Positions 16,721 through 25,367 of a stretch of DNA of 64,000 nucleotides are shown in pieces; the first letter of the stretch is position 1; every line of letters begins with the position of its first letter. The notes under the pieces were generated by a model. The model ran no database searches. It was not told the DNA's origin and was given only the letters and a program-made list of their open reading frames with translations. The position numbers were made by a program, and so were the translations under genes. Location: contig DLHS01000018.1 in assembly GCA_002483345.1 (NCBI GenBank), positions 248,001 through 312,000 of the forward strand, written 5' to 3'. Source of the DNA: Bacteroidetes bacterium UBA7662 (GTDB taxonomy: Bacteria > Bacteroidota > Bacteroidia > UBA7662).

Positions 16721-17790
16721 TACGGCTGTGTTCCGAGCCGTTTCAGCATACGCATGTGCGAACCAAGCGCGCTGCCGAAAGTCTGGTGGATGTGGTAGGA
16801 CACCTCAAACTCCCGGGCCGTTTTTTCAACGATGGGTGCCAGGTGTTTGTAGTGAAGGTGACAGATATTCGGGAACAGGTGGTGTTCTACCTGGAAATTC
16901 AGGCCTCCAAGATACCATGTCAGGAATCTGCTGCGGGGGGAGAAATTAGCAGTCGTTTTAAGCTGGTGAACAGCAAAAATATGATCAATCTGACCCTCTT
17001 CTGCTTTGATTTGTTCAGCTTCCTCCACGATGTGGGCCAGCTGAAAAATCACCGACAATATAAAACCGGAGGTAAGGTTGATGGCCAGAAAACCTATCAA
17101 TACCTGCCAGATGGTTACATCCAGCAACAACATGGGTGGAACCAGCAAAAAGGCGAAAAAGAAGAGCTTACCTATGATGAGCATGGTAAATTCACGGATG
17201 AACACTTTTCTGGAGGTATCCTTTCCCCAATTCCAAACCTGGCGGAAGTCTTTTATGTGAAAAGCGATGGTCATCAGCGTATACAACGCGAAGGCATAGT
17301 AATGCTGAAAACGATGGGTTGACTTAAGATCGTCGTTGCGGTCGAGACGCAGGAAGGCTTTTCCGGCAATGTCCTCATCGGCATGGTGAACATTGGTAAA
17401 GGTATGGTGCAGCGTATTGTGCTGGATTTTCCAGTTATAAACATTGCCACCTACCAGATACATGCTACGGGCAAACAATTTGTTCACCCAGCGCTTCTCA
17501 GAGAAGGCACCATGGCAGGCATCGTGCATGACAGACATGCCTACGCCGGCCAGGCCTGCGCCCATCCATATACACAGAAACAACATGGTCCACGGACCAA
17601 ACCAACCTGTAAGTATCAGGCCGTAAGGCAGGAGATACAAACTCAACATTCCGATCGCTTTCCATACCATGCGGTTACCGCCGGTTTTGGTTAGTTTGTT
17701 TTCTTCGAAATAGTTGTCAATGCGGTTTTTCAACTCACGGAAAAAACCGGTCTCGTCCTTGCGCTGGAAGCGTATGGCAGGTGTAATCAT
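16720..17790 (-). CDS. Fatty acid desaturase (front-end / linoleoyl-CoA desaturase type)
   Basis: A 356-residue membrane diiron enzyme with the three histidine boxes HDACHGAF, HNTLHHTFTN and QVEHHLFPNICH. A Gln in place of the first His of the third box is typical of front-end (delta-5/6) desaturases. Hydrophobic pairs lie at about residues 45-95 and 200-245. It inserts double bonds into acyl chains in the membrane. The ATG at 17790 is preferred over a TTG 18 nt upstream. A TATCTTTG -7 element is at 17846-17839. No cytochrome b5 domain is fused; the electron donor is unknown. Confidence 0.9.
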   Translation of the reverse strand: MITPAIRFQRKDETGFFRELKNRIDNYFEENKLTKTGGNRMVWKAIGMLSLYLLPYGLILTGWFGPWTMLFLCIWMGAGLAGVGMSVMHDACHGAFSEKRWVNKLFARSMYLVGGNVYNWKIQHNTLHHTFTNVHHADEDIAGKAFLRLDRNDDLKSTHRFQHYYAFALYTLMTIAFHIKDFRQVWNWGKDTSRKVFIREFTMLIIGKLFFFAFLLVPPMLLLDVTIWQVLIGFLAINLTSGFILSVIFQLAHIVEEAEQIKAEEGQIDHIFAVHQLKTTANFSPRSRFLTWYLGGLNFQVEHHLFPNICHLHYKHLAPIVEKTAREFEVSYHIHQTFGSALGSHMRMLKRLGTQP

Positions 17791-17927
17791 AGGTATAGTT
17801 ACGTACAAATGTCCCTTTTAATTATGGACATCGAGGTACAAAGATACGGCTAAATCCATTCTCTATTGCAGTCAGCCATACATTTTATAGCATATGATGT
17901 GTTAAAATTAAGTTTGTGTATGTTAAG

Positions 17928-18884
17928 CTATTGCCAAAGGCGTACATACAAACGGCCGTTGCTGTCTTTGCTGGCCCGGAGCATGGCCCGGGTGTTAAAC
18001 GGCATGTGAATGTTGCCGGATTTATCGATTGAAATGAGTCCTCCCTTCCCTCCAATATCCGCTAACCTATTCATTACCAGCTCATCACCCGCCTGTTGCA
18101 GACTAAGGCCCTTATATTTCATCAGGGCCGACAGCTCGTGTCCAACCACCTCCCGTATAAAATACTCGCCATGTCCCGTACAACTTACGGCCACGGTTTC
18201 ATTGCGGGCATAAGTACCTGCACCAATAACCGGAACATCGCCCACTCTGCCATATTGTTTGCCTTGCATACCGCCGGTGGATGTGCCTGCAGCCAGGTTC
18301 CCGGATTGGTCGAGTGCCACGGCACCTACTGTTCCGAATTTGGTATCGTGGAGCTGTGCGACTTCCGGCACTGCTCCTTTTAACTCCGATTTTTCGAGAA
18401 AATAGGCGGGATTTACCCATTCAACCTTCATTTTTTTCCCGAACAATTCTGCTCCTTCTCCAATCAGCAAGACGTGTTTGCTACTGTCCATCACCAGCCG
18501 GGCCAGTGTAATGGGGTTTTTGATGTGGTGGAGACCGGCCACTGCCCCGGCTTTGCCGGTTTTCCCGTCCATAATGGCTGCATCGAGCTCGCAACGGCCA
18601 TCGGCTGTGGTGACCGCCCCTTTGCCTGCGTTAAAAAGCGGGGAGTTTTCGAGCAGGCGGATGGCAGCTTCAACTGCGTCGAGGCTGGTGCCACCTTTTT
18701 CGAGTATGGTGTACCCGGTTTGAACCGCCTCGGTCAGGGCAACGGTAATGGCCAGCCGTAATTCAGGTGACATGCGGGCCGAATCAACCGCACCTGCCCC
18801 GCCGTGTACGGCAAAGGCAATGGGTTGGGCAGTAGCCACGGCTGCAAGAAACAGCCACAGCATCATGAGTATGTAACGTCGCAT
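17928..18884 (-). CDS. Isoaspartyl peptidase / plant-type L-asparaginase (Ntn hydrolase)
   Basis: A 318-residue precursor with a Sec signal peptide (about 1-19, ending ATAQ). 'FAVHGGAGAV' starts the mature domain; the autocleavage site is FG/T185VGAVALD, where T185 becomes the nucleophile, followed by 'TSTGG' and 'GAGTYA'. Family members release aspartate from isoaspartyl dipeptides and asparagine. The signal peptide places it in the periplasm. A cytoplasmic route for isoaspartyl repair, pcm, is encoded separately at 43.8 kb. Confidence 0.93.
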   Translation of the reverse strand: MRRYILMMLWLFLAAVATAQPIAFAVHGGAGAVDSARMSPELRLAITVALTEAVQTGYTILEKGGTSLDAVEAAIRLLENSPLFNAGKGAVTTADGRCELDAAIMDGKTGKAGAVAGLHHIKNPITLARLVMDSSKHVLLIGEGAELFGKKMKVEWVNPAYFLEKSELKGAVPEVAQLHDTKFGTVGAVALDQSGNLAAGTSTGGMQGKQYGRVGDVPVIGAGTYARNETVAVSCTGHGEYFIREVVGHELSALMKYKGLSLQQAGDELVMNRLADIGGKGGLISIDKSGNIHMPFNTRAMLRASKDSNGRLYVRLWQ

Positions 18885-18927
18885 TGTGCTGATTTTGAAT
18901 CGGTGTATGTTATCTCTCCGAAAGTAG

Positions 18928-19977
18928 CTACTTCTCCCACACTTTTAATCCTTCGCTGCAATTCCGGCAAATGTCAATCTGCTTTCTGCTGGTCATCAGT
19001 TCAGCCCTGAATTGCCTGTAGTTCTTATTCTGCCATATTTCCTTGAACGACTGTTCCTTCAGGTCACCCAACTTGTGGGTAGCGTCTTTGTCAAAGCAGC
19101 AGGGCACAACCAGGCCATCCCAACTCAATACATTTCCACTCCACAGACGCCAGCAGTGATTCGCCATACCGTTTTTAACCTGCATCTTGCCTTGTTTGTC
19201 GCGCTTATATCTGCTGTATTTATTGTTTTCTGGAATCAGCTGATTCGGGTCATTTTCATAGTCATACACCTGAGCTGTTTTAAAGCGCACCTGATCAACC
19301 CCAATTTCTGCCGCGATGCGCTTGATATCCTCCAACTGGTGTTCATTTGGCTTTACGACCAGAAACTGAAAAAAAACAAAAGGTCTGGTGGCGTTCAACG
19401 CCTTTTTCCATTTCACAATATTCCTGGCGCCTTCCAGTACTTTTTCAAGTTTACCCCCTACACGGTAATTTTCATAAACATCCTGCGTGGTGCCGTCGAT
19501 GCTGATAATCAGCCGATCAAGGCCGCTCTCTACTGTTTTCCTGGCCTTCTCGTCGTTCAGATAATGGGCGTTGGTGCTGGTGGCCGTATAAATTCCTTTG
19601 GAAGAAGCATAACGCACCATGTCGAGGAACTTCGGATTAAGATAAGGCTCTCCCTGAAAGTAAAAAATGAGGTAGAGCAGGTCCTTATATATATCATCAA
19701 TGGTACGCTCGAAAAAATCCTGTTGCAGCATTCCGGTGGGCCGGGTAAACTCCCGCAAACCACTCGGACATTCCGGGCAACGCAAATTGCAGCTGGTAGT
19801 AGGTTCAAAGCTGATACTGATGGGTAATCCCCATTGGATGGGTTTCCCGGACAGCCTGCTCAACTGAAAACTTGTATAAACCTTCAGGGCATTCCAGCCC
19901 TTGCGTACAGTGAATCTGGAGGCAATATTAAGGGTGTCGTATAAATTAAAATACAATGGTTTTCTACTTTTAAGCAT
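18928..19977 (-). CDS. Radical SAM protein with SPASM-type C-terminus
   Basis: A 349-residue protein with the radical SAM cluster motif C63-x3-C67-x2-C70 in 'SCNLRCPECPSG'. The C-terminal part has further cysteines in 'GNVLSWDGLVVPCCFDKD' and 'DICRNCSEG', the SPASM pattern that binds auxiliary Fe-S clusters. Such enzymes modify peptides, cofactors or sugars. No small precursor peptide gene was recognised nearby, and the product is unknown. Confidence 0.88.
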   Translation of the reverse strand: MLKSRKPLYFNLYDTLNIASRFTVRKGWNALKVYTSFQLSRLSGKPIQWGLPISISFEPTTSCNLRCPECPSGLREFTRPTGMLQQDFFERTIDDIYKDLLYLIFYFQGEPYLNPKFLDMVRYASSKGIYTATSTNAHYLNDEKARKTVESGLDRLIISIDGTTQDVYENYRVGGKLEKVLEGARNIVKWKKALNATRPFVFFQFLVVKPNEHQLEDIKRIAAEIGVDQVRFKTAQVYDYENDPNQLIPENNKYSRYKRDKQGKMQVKNGMANHCWRLWSGNVLSWDGLVVPCCFDKDATHKLGDLKEQSFKEIWQNKNYRQFRAELMTSRKQIDICRNCSEGLKVWEK

Positions 19978-20128
19978 CCAAATAAGTGCTTTTCATCCTT
20001 TTCTCAAAAATGTTTTTGTGTGATGGCTGTTACAAAACAGCCGCTGAAACGCAAACCTTTGTCTAAAAAACCAACGGCTGTAATTAAACCTGAGATTGTC
20101 GTTAAATTTGGTGTGATCTTCCGTAACC

Positions 20129-20827
20129 ATGCAAATGCTCCGACATCTCCCCAACCTCATCACCCTGACCAACCTGCTGTTCGGCTGCATTGGCCTGGTA
20201 CTGGCCGGATGGGGTGATCTGACCACCGCCGCCCGCTGCATTTACATCGCCGCCATACTCGATTTTTCTGACGGTTTTGCCGCCCGGGCCCTGAAAGCAA
20301 GTTCCCCCATTGGCAAAGACCTCGACTCGCTGGCCGATGTGGTGAGTTTCGGGGTGCTACCAGGCATTTTGCTGTATCAGCTTTCCGCATCTGTACCAGG
20401 TATCGTAGGTTTGGAGTACGCCGTGCTGATTCTTCCGGTTTTATCTGCTTTGCGGCTCGCCCGTTTTAACCATGATACCCGGCAAAGTGACAAATTCATT
20501 GGTTTGCCTACGCCTGCCAGTGCTATCCTGGTGGCTTCGCTGCTGATCTGGCTTTTCAGTACCGATACGTCGGCGATGACACATCTCAACAAAACCCTCG
20601 TGGCGGGCTTTGCCCTCGGCCTGGCCCTGCTGCTGAACGCTCCTTTCGAGCTTTTCGCCCTCAAATTCAAAAGTTTCGGCTGGGCTGAGAACCGGCTGAT
20701 TTATGTTTTTCTGATTTTTTCTGTGATTCTCATCGCCAGCCTCTCCTACCTCGGCCTTGCTTTTGTAATTTTGGCCTACATTTTAGTGTCGGCCCTGCTG
20801 GCACTTACAAAGCCCAAGACAACATGA
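20129..20827 (+). CDS. pssA: CDP-diacylglycerol--serine O-phosphatidyltransferase
   Basis: A 232-residue integral membrane enzyme. The CDP-alcohol phosphotransferase motif D-x2-D-G-x2-A-R-x8-G-x3-D-x3-D is complete in 'DFSDGFAARALKASSP' followed by G, D and D in the next residues (about 46-71). It makes phosphatidylserine, the precursor of phosphatidylethanolamine. A TAAATTTG -7 element lies at 20103-20110. It heads a plus-strand operon and overlaps purS by ATGA. Confidence 0.93.
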   Translation: MQMLRHLPNLITLTNLLFGCIGLVLAGWGDLTTAARCIYIAAILDFSDGFAARALKASSPIGKDLDSLADVVSFGVLPGILLYQLSASVPGIVGLEYAVLILPVLSALRLARFNHDTRQSDKFIGLPTPASAILVASLLIWLFSTDTSAMTHLNKTLVAGFALGLALLLNAPFELFALKFKSFGWAENRLIYVFLIFSVILIASLSYLGLAFVILAYILVSALLALTKPKTT

Positions 20828-21075
20828 AATTCCGCGCCGAAATCGACATCATGCCCCTCGAAGCCCTGCTCGATCCACAGGGAAAAGCCGTAAACGCAGG
20901 CTTACGCAACCTCGGATTGAACAATATCAGCTCGGTGCGGGTGGGTAAACACATCACCCTCCAGCTCGAAACCGCCACAGAAGCCGAAGCCCGTGCCGAA
21001 GTGGAAGAAGCCTGCAAAAAACTGCTCGCCAACCTCATCATGGAGTCGTATCGCTTTGACCTGGTGGCGCTCTAA
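20824..21075 (+). CDS. purS: Phosphoribosylformylglycinamidine synthase subunit PurS
   Basis: An 83-residue PurS: 'AEIDIMPLEALLDPQGKAVN' and 'LGLNNISSVRVGKHITLQLE' are the family core. PurS bridges PurL and PurQ in small-type FGAM synthase of purine synthesis. It overlaps the pssA stop codon (ATGA at 20824-20827). No purL or purQ is nearby, so it is a solitary subunit in a lipid/envelope operon. Confidence 0.9.
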   Translation: MKFRAEIDIMPLEALLDPQGKAVNAGLRNLGLNNISSVRVGKHITLQLETATEAEARAEVEEACKKLLANLIMESYRFDLVAL

Positions 21076-22252
21076 AATACTCCTCCTTCTTTTCTGCTGT
21101 CCCTTATTCAGCTCGGGACAAGACCGATCCTACGCCAAAAGCTGGGTAGATACTCTCGCCAGTGACACTTTTGCAGGCCGGGGTTATGTCGATAACGGAC
21201 AGCAACTGGCAGCCGATGCCATCGCCCGTGAGTTTTATCGCTTAGGCCTCGAAAGCATTGGCAAAGACTATAAACAGTGGTTTTCTTTAGAGGTAAACAG
21301 CTTTCCGGATACCCTCGGGTTGAAGCTCAATGGAAAACTGCTTCATCCGGGTACTCACTATCTGGCACATCCCATGAGCCAGCCCGGCAGCGGGACGAAG
21401 GCACGGCCGGGTAAAACCGTTCAGGTGGTTAAACGGGAAGAAACTGCCAGGCAACTCGCCCATCAGTCGCCTCCGCCAGTGCTGATCGAAACCACCAGTC
21501 AGCCTCTCATCTGGTCGGTAGGCCGCGATGTCCACCGGCAGGTGCGGTTCATTGTGCAGGACAGTGTGATGCCTAAAAAGCTCCGCCGGGTGGATTATAT
21601 CATCAACAGCACTTTCAGCGAGCAGCAGCAGGCCAATGTGGTGGGGCTGATCCGGGGCAGCCGGCAGCCGGATTCCTTCCTGGTCATTTGTGCGCATTAC
21701 GACCACCTTGGTAAAATGGGCACCCAAACCATGTTTCCGGGAGCCCATGACAATGCCTCCGGCACGGCGATGGTGCTTGATCTGGCAAGGCATTTTAGTC
21801 AGCCAGAAACCCGTCCGGAATACTCTCTGCTTTTCATTGCTTTTGGAGCAGAAGAGGCGGGTTTGGTGGGCAGCCGTTTTTTTGCGGAAAACCCGTTGGT
21901 ACCCCTCTCAAACATACGTTTTGTTGTGAACCTCGACCTGTTGGGTGGCGGTAGCGAAGGTTTAACGGTGGTAAATGCCACCAGTCACCCGGATGCCTAT
22001 GATTTTCTGGTGACGCGCAATGCCTCCCGCTACCAGCTCCCCAAAATTGTAGCCAGAGAAAACACCCAGAACAGCGATCATTATCCCTTTACCCGCAAAA
22101 AAGTACCCGCGTTTTTCCTGTATACCCTGGGTGATGTAACCGCCTACCACAACATATACGATACCGCTGATATGCTTCCTTTTTCGCGTTACGAAGCGGT
22201 TTTTGGTCTGATAGCCGATTTTGCCACCTATCTTCAGGGCCGTGAATACTGA
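21056..22252 (+). CDS. Secreted M28 family zinc aminopeptidase
   Basis: About 398 residues from a TTG at 21056, which gives a signal peptide (WWRSKILLLLFCCPLFSSG). The zinc site pattern is visible: 'CAHYDHLG', 'GAHDNASGTAM', 'FGAEEAGLVGS', 'NLDLLG' and 'NSDHYPF'. M28 enzymes are co-catalytic zinc aminopeptidases acting in the periplasm or outside. No ATG lies near this start; the next ATG upstream (20993) is inside purS. It overlaps purS by 20 nt and rsmI by 11 nt. Confidence 0.88.
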   Translation: MTWWRSKILLLLFCCPLFSSGQDRSYAKSWVDTLASDTFAGRGYVDNGQQLAADAIAREFYRLGLESIGKDYKQWFSLEVNSFPDTLGLKLNGKLLHPGTHYLAHPMSQPGSGTKARPGKTVQVVKREETARQLAHQSPPPVLIETTSQPLIWSVGRDVHRQVRFIVQDSVMPKKLRRVDYIINSTFSEQQQANVVGLIRGSRQPDSFLVICAHYDHLGKMGTQTMFPGAHDNASGTAMVLDLARHFSQPETRPEYSLLFIAFGAEEAGLVGSRFFAENPLVPLSNIRFVVNLDLLGGGSEGLTVVNATSHPDAYDFLVTRNASRYQLPKIVARENTQNSDHYPFTRKKVPAFFLYTLGDVTAYHNIYDTADMLPFSRYEAVFGLIADFATYLQGREY

Positions 22253-22934
22253 AACCGGCAGCCTCGTACTCATTCCTACACCCATCGGGAACCTGGAAGA
22301 TATCACCGCCCGCGCCCTGCGGCTGCTGACGGAAGCTGACCTCATTTTATGTGAAGACACCCGCACCAGCGGTGTTTTGCTGAAACATTTCGGCATCCAG
22401 AATCAGTTGCAGTCGTACCACAAATTCAACGAGCATCAGCAAACCCAACGGCTGGTTGACATGATCGCCGCAGGCAAAACCATTGCCCTCATCTCCGATG
22501 CCGGAACGCCCGGCATTTCCGATCCCGGTTTTCTGCTGGCGCGTGCCTGCGCGGAAGCAGGTCTGAAGCTGGAATGTCTGCCCGGCGCCACCGCCTTTGT
22601 CCCGGCGCTGGTTACTTCCGGACTGCCCTGCGACCGTTTTGTGTTTGAGGGTTTCCTGCCACAGAAAAAAGGCCGGCAAACGAGAATGAAAGAACTTGCC
22701 GCGGAGACCCGTACCCTGGTTTTTTACGAATCGCCCTACCGCATCGTAAAAACGCTCGAAGAGCTGGCCGTGCATTGTGGCGCTGACCGGCAGGCTGCTG
22801 TTTCAAGGGAAATCAGCAAAAAATTCGAAGAAACCCGCCGCGGCAGTTTGACCGAACTGGCCGCTCACTTCAAAAAAACTACTCCCAAAGGTGAATTCGT
22901 ACTCGTTCTGGCTGGCGCAGCCCCGCTCCGCTAA
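22242..22934 (+). CDS. rsmI: 16S rRNA 2'-O-ribose C1402 methyltransferase RsmI
   Basis: A 230-residue tetrapyrrole-methylase-fold protein: 'LVLIPTPIGNLEDITARAL', 'ILCEDTRTSGVLLKHF', 'ALISDAGTPGISDPG' are the RsmI signature. It methylates the ribose of C1402 in the decoding centre. The start is a GTG at 22242, overlapping the peptidase stop codon; no ATG fits the family beginning. Confidence 0.95.
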   Translation: MNTETGSLVLIPTPIGNLEDITARALRLLTEADLILCEDTRTSGVLLKHFGIQNQLQSYHKFNEHQQTQRLVDMIAAGKTIALISDAGTPGISDPGFLLARACAEAGLKLECLPGATAFVPALVTSGLPCDRFVFEGFLPQKKGRQTRMKELAAETRTLVFYESPYRIVKTLEELAVHCGADRQAAVSREISKKFEETRRGSLTELAAHFKKTTPKGEFVLVLAGAAPLR

Positions 22935-24555
22935 GCTGCTATATGCCCTGCTGGGCGCTTTGTGTTTCTGGCTGGCTTTCCCGCCGCACAACCAGGTTTA
23001 CCTGTCCTTTTTTTTCCTGGTTCCACTGTTATTGATTGAAGACGACCTTTTCTTCGGCAACCGCAAGGACAGTGGCCGGCGCTTGTGGCTATGGAGCAGT
23101 CTGCAGTTTTTCATGCTCAACTTCCTTTGTCTGTGGTGGATTAAAAACGCTGCCTGGATAGGTGCCATTTCTTCTGTCATTGTCAATACCCTGCTCATGA
23201 GTCTGGTGTTTTTCTTCTTTCATCAGATGAAAAAAAGAGCCGGCGAACGCCTGGCCATGCTGGGTCTGATCAGTATGTGGATAGGATATGAGTATCTGCA
23301 CTACGAATGGGATTTTGATTTCCCCTGGCTGACGCTGGGAAATATGTTTGCCAATACGCCGGAGTTGGTTCAGTGGTATGATAAAACGGGGGTCTTTGGG
23401 GGAAGCTTATGGGTATTGTTGCTGAATTTCGCCTTGTTTTACGCCCTGAAGCATACCCTGCTCCGCAGAAATCCGGCGCTGGACCCAGAAGAAAAACGCT
23501 GGTTTGGCTGGAGTGCCTTGCGGTATTATGTCCGGTTTTTTGTGCTGCTTAGTGTACCCGCAATCTGGTCTTACAGCAGCTATTCCTCCTATCAGTCAAA
23601 AGGTGTTATCGCTGAAGTAGCGGTGATTCAGCCCAATTACGATCCCTATTCCTTAAAATTTGATGATGCGCTTTACGGCAGGCAACTCGACACCCTGCTT
23701 TTACTGAGCGACCGGGCCATGACACCTGAAACCAGGCTGGTTTTATGGCCTGAAACCTCTGTTCCCGGCAATCTTTGGCTCAATGAAGGAGACAAAAACT
23801 GGCAACAGAGCACCATTAAAAGCTTTTTATCCAATTATGAGGGCCCTGCTTTTCTGGTTGGCGCCAGCGCGGTAACCTATTTTGAGCAAGGCGAAAAATT
23901 ACCTGACGTTGCCCGCCCGCATCCCAATGGCGGGTATTATCTCCCGTATAACAGTGCTTTGTTGTACCGCAACGGGGCTGAGCCACTGGTTTACCACAAA
24001 TCACGTCTGGTAGCAGGAGTAGAGAAATTACCGTATCCGAAAGTAATGGGCTTTCTGACAAGCTTTTCGATTGACCTGGGAGGCATGAGCGGCACGCTTG
24101 GCACGCAGCCTGACAGGGCTGTCTTCCGGCATGCAGGGATTGCTGCAGCACCGGTTATCTGTTATGAATCCGTCTTCGGTGGTTACCTGACGCAATATGT
24201 ACGCAACGGTGCCAATCTCATCACCATCATCACCAACGACGGTTGGTGGGGTGATACCGATGGCTATAAACAGCATTTGGCCTTTGCACGACTCCGGGCT
24301 ATTGAAAACAGGCGGGATATCGCCCGGTCTGCCAACACGGGCATCTCTGGATTCATCAACCAACGGGGAGATGTGGTGGCAGCAACCGGTTGGTGGGAAC
24401 AAACCAGTATGACAGCGCAGGTGCATTTAAACGAAGAAACGACGTTTTATACCCGGTACGGAGATTATCTGGGCCGTACGGCCGCATTTCTGGCTATCTT
24501 ACTTTATCTGATTTCTTTTACACGTTCAAAATCCAAAAAAACCCGCCTGAAATGA
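22891..24555 (+). CDS. lnt: Apolipoprotein N-acyltransferase
   Basis: A 554-residue protein with about six N-terminal membrane segments and a C-terminal nitrilase domain. The catalytic triad is E288 (LWPETS), K370 (YHKSRL) and C424 (VICYES). Lnt adds the third acyl chain to lipoproteins in the inner membrane. The start is a GTG at 22891, inside rsmI by 44 nt. The last membrane segment is at about 532-543. Confidence 0.93.
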   Translation: MNSYSFWLAQPRSAKLLYALLGALCFWLAFPPHNQVYLSFFFLVPLLLIEDDLFFGNRKDSGRRLWLWSSLQFFMLNFLCLWWIKNAAWIGAISSVIVNTLLMSLVFFFFHQMKKRAGERLAMLGLISMWIGYEYLHYEWDFDFPWLTLGNMFANTPELVQWYDKTGVFGGSLWVLLLNFALFYALKHTLLRRNPALDPEEKRWFGWSALRYYVRFFVLLSVPAIWSYSSYSSYQSKGVIAEVAVIQPNYDPYSLKFDDALYGRQLDTLLLLSDRAMTPETRLVLWPETSVPGNLWLNEGDKNWQQSTIKSFLSNYEGPAFLVGASAVTYFEQGEKLPDVARPHPNGGYYLPYNSALLYRNGAEPLVYHKSRLVAGVEKLPYPKVMGFLTSFSIDLGGMSGTLGTQPDRAVFRHAGIAAAPVICYESVFGGYLTQYVRNGANLITIITNDGWWGDTDGYKQHLAFARLRAIENRRDIARSANTGISGFINQRGDVVAATGWWEQTSMTAQVHLNEETTFYTRYGDYLGRTAAFLAILLYLISFTRSKSKKTRLK

Positions 24556-25355
24556 CGCCTGCAACCCTGCTTGAACTCACCCATCAGGTCATTGAACTCA
24601 GCAAAAAAACAGGCCGTTTTCAACTGGACGAATTACAGCATTTCGGACGGGAAAGAATTGAATACAAAGGCCTGCACGACCTGGTGAGTTATGTTGACCG
24701 GGAATCGGAAAAATCGCTGGTGGCCGGTTTAGGCGAATTGCTCCCCGAAGCCGGTTTTCTGACTGAAGAAGGCACTGTTGTGCAGGAGGAGAAAGACTGG
24801 CGCTGGATCATTGATCCGCTCGACGGAACCACCAATTTTATCCATGGTCTGCCCTTTTTCGCCATCAGCATTGCCCTTGTAAAAGGTGATGTGCTGCAAA
24901 TGGGCGTGGTATATGAAGTAAGCCGAGGAGAGTGTTTCTGGGCTGTGAAAGGTCAGGGAGCGTTTCTGAACGACCTGCCTATCCGGGTGAGCAAAGTCCC
25001 CAATATGAATGAAAGCCTGCTCGCAACGGGTTTCCCTTACTACAATTTCGATAAGATGCCGGCTTATCTGGAGGTATTGCGGCAGTGTATGCAGGGTAGT
25101 CAGGGCATGCGCAGGCTCGGCTCTGCTGCCCTTGACCTGGCCTTTGTGGCAGCTGGTCGTTTTGAGGCTTATTTTGAATATAACCTCAAACCCTGGGATG
25201 TAGCGGCCGGTGCTTTGCTGGTACAGGAAGCGGGGGGGGTGGTCACCGATTTTAACGGAGGTGACAAATACCTGCACGGACTCGAAATACTGGCAGGGAA
25301 CCCGCCTGTATATGCCGAACTGGCGGCAATCCTGCGTAAACAATTTCCTGCTTAA
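24552..25355 (+). CDS. Inositol monophosphatase family phosphatase
   Basis: A 267-residue protein with the metal-binding set E72/E73 (TEEG), 'D88PLDGTTNF' and the C-terminal 'PWDVAAGALLVQEAGG'. The family includes inositol-1-phosphatase, CysQ and SuhB-like enzymes; the substrate here is not certain. Its ATG overlaps the lnt stop codon (ATGA at 24552-24555). Confidence 0.92.
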   Translation: MTPATLLELTHQVIELSKKTGRFQLDELQHFGRERIEYKGLHDLVSYVDRESEKSLVAGLGELLPEAGFLTEEGTVVQEEKDWRWIIDPLDGTTNFIHGLPFFAISIALVKGDVLQMGVVYEVSRGECFWAVKGQGAFLNDLPIRVSKVPNMNESLLATGFPYYNFDKMPAYLEVLRQCMQGSQGMRRLGSAALDLAFVAAGRFEAYFEYNLKPWDVAAGALLVQEAGGVVTDFNGGDKYLHGLEILAGNPPVYAELAAILRKQFPA

Positions 25356-25367
25356 GCTGAAGGCAGC

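Noticed and set aside
20020..20217. A 65-codon frame upstream of and into pssA
   Set aside because: It runs into the pssA coding region in another frame and its sequence is low in complexity and Pro/His-rich at the end; the pssA frame explains the region.
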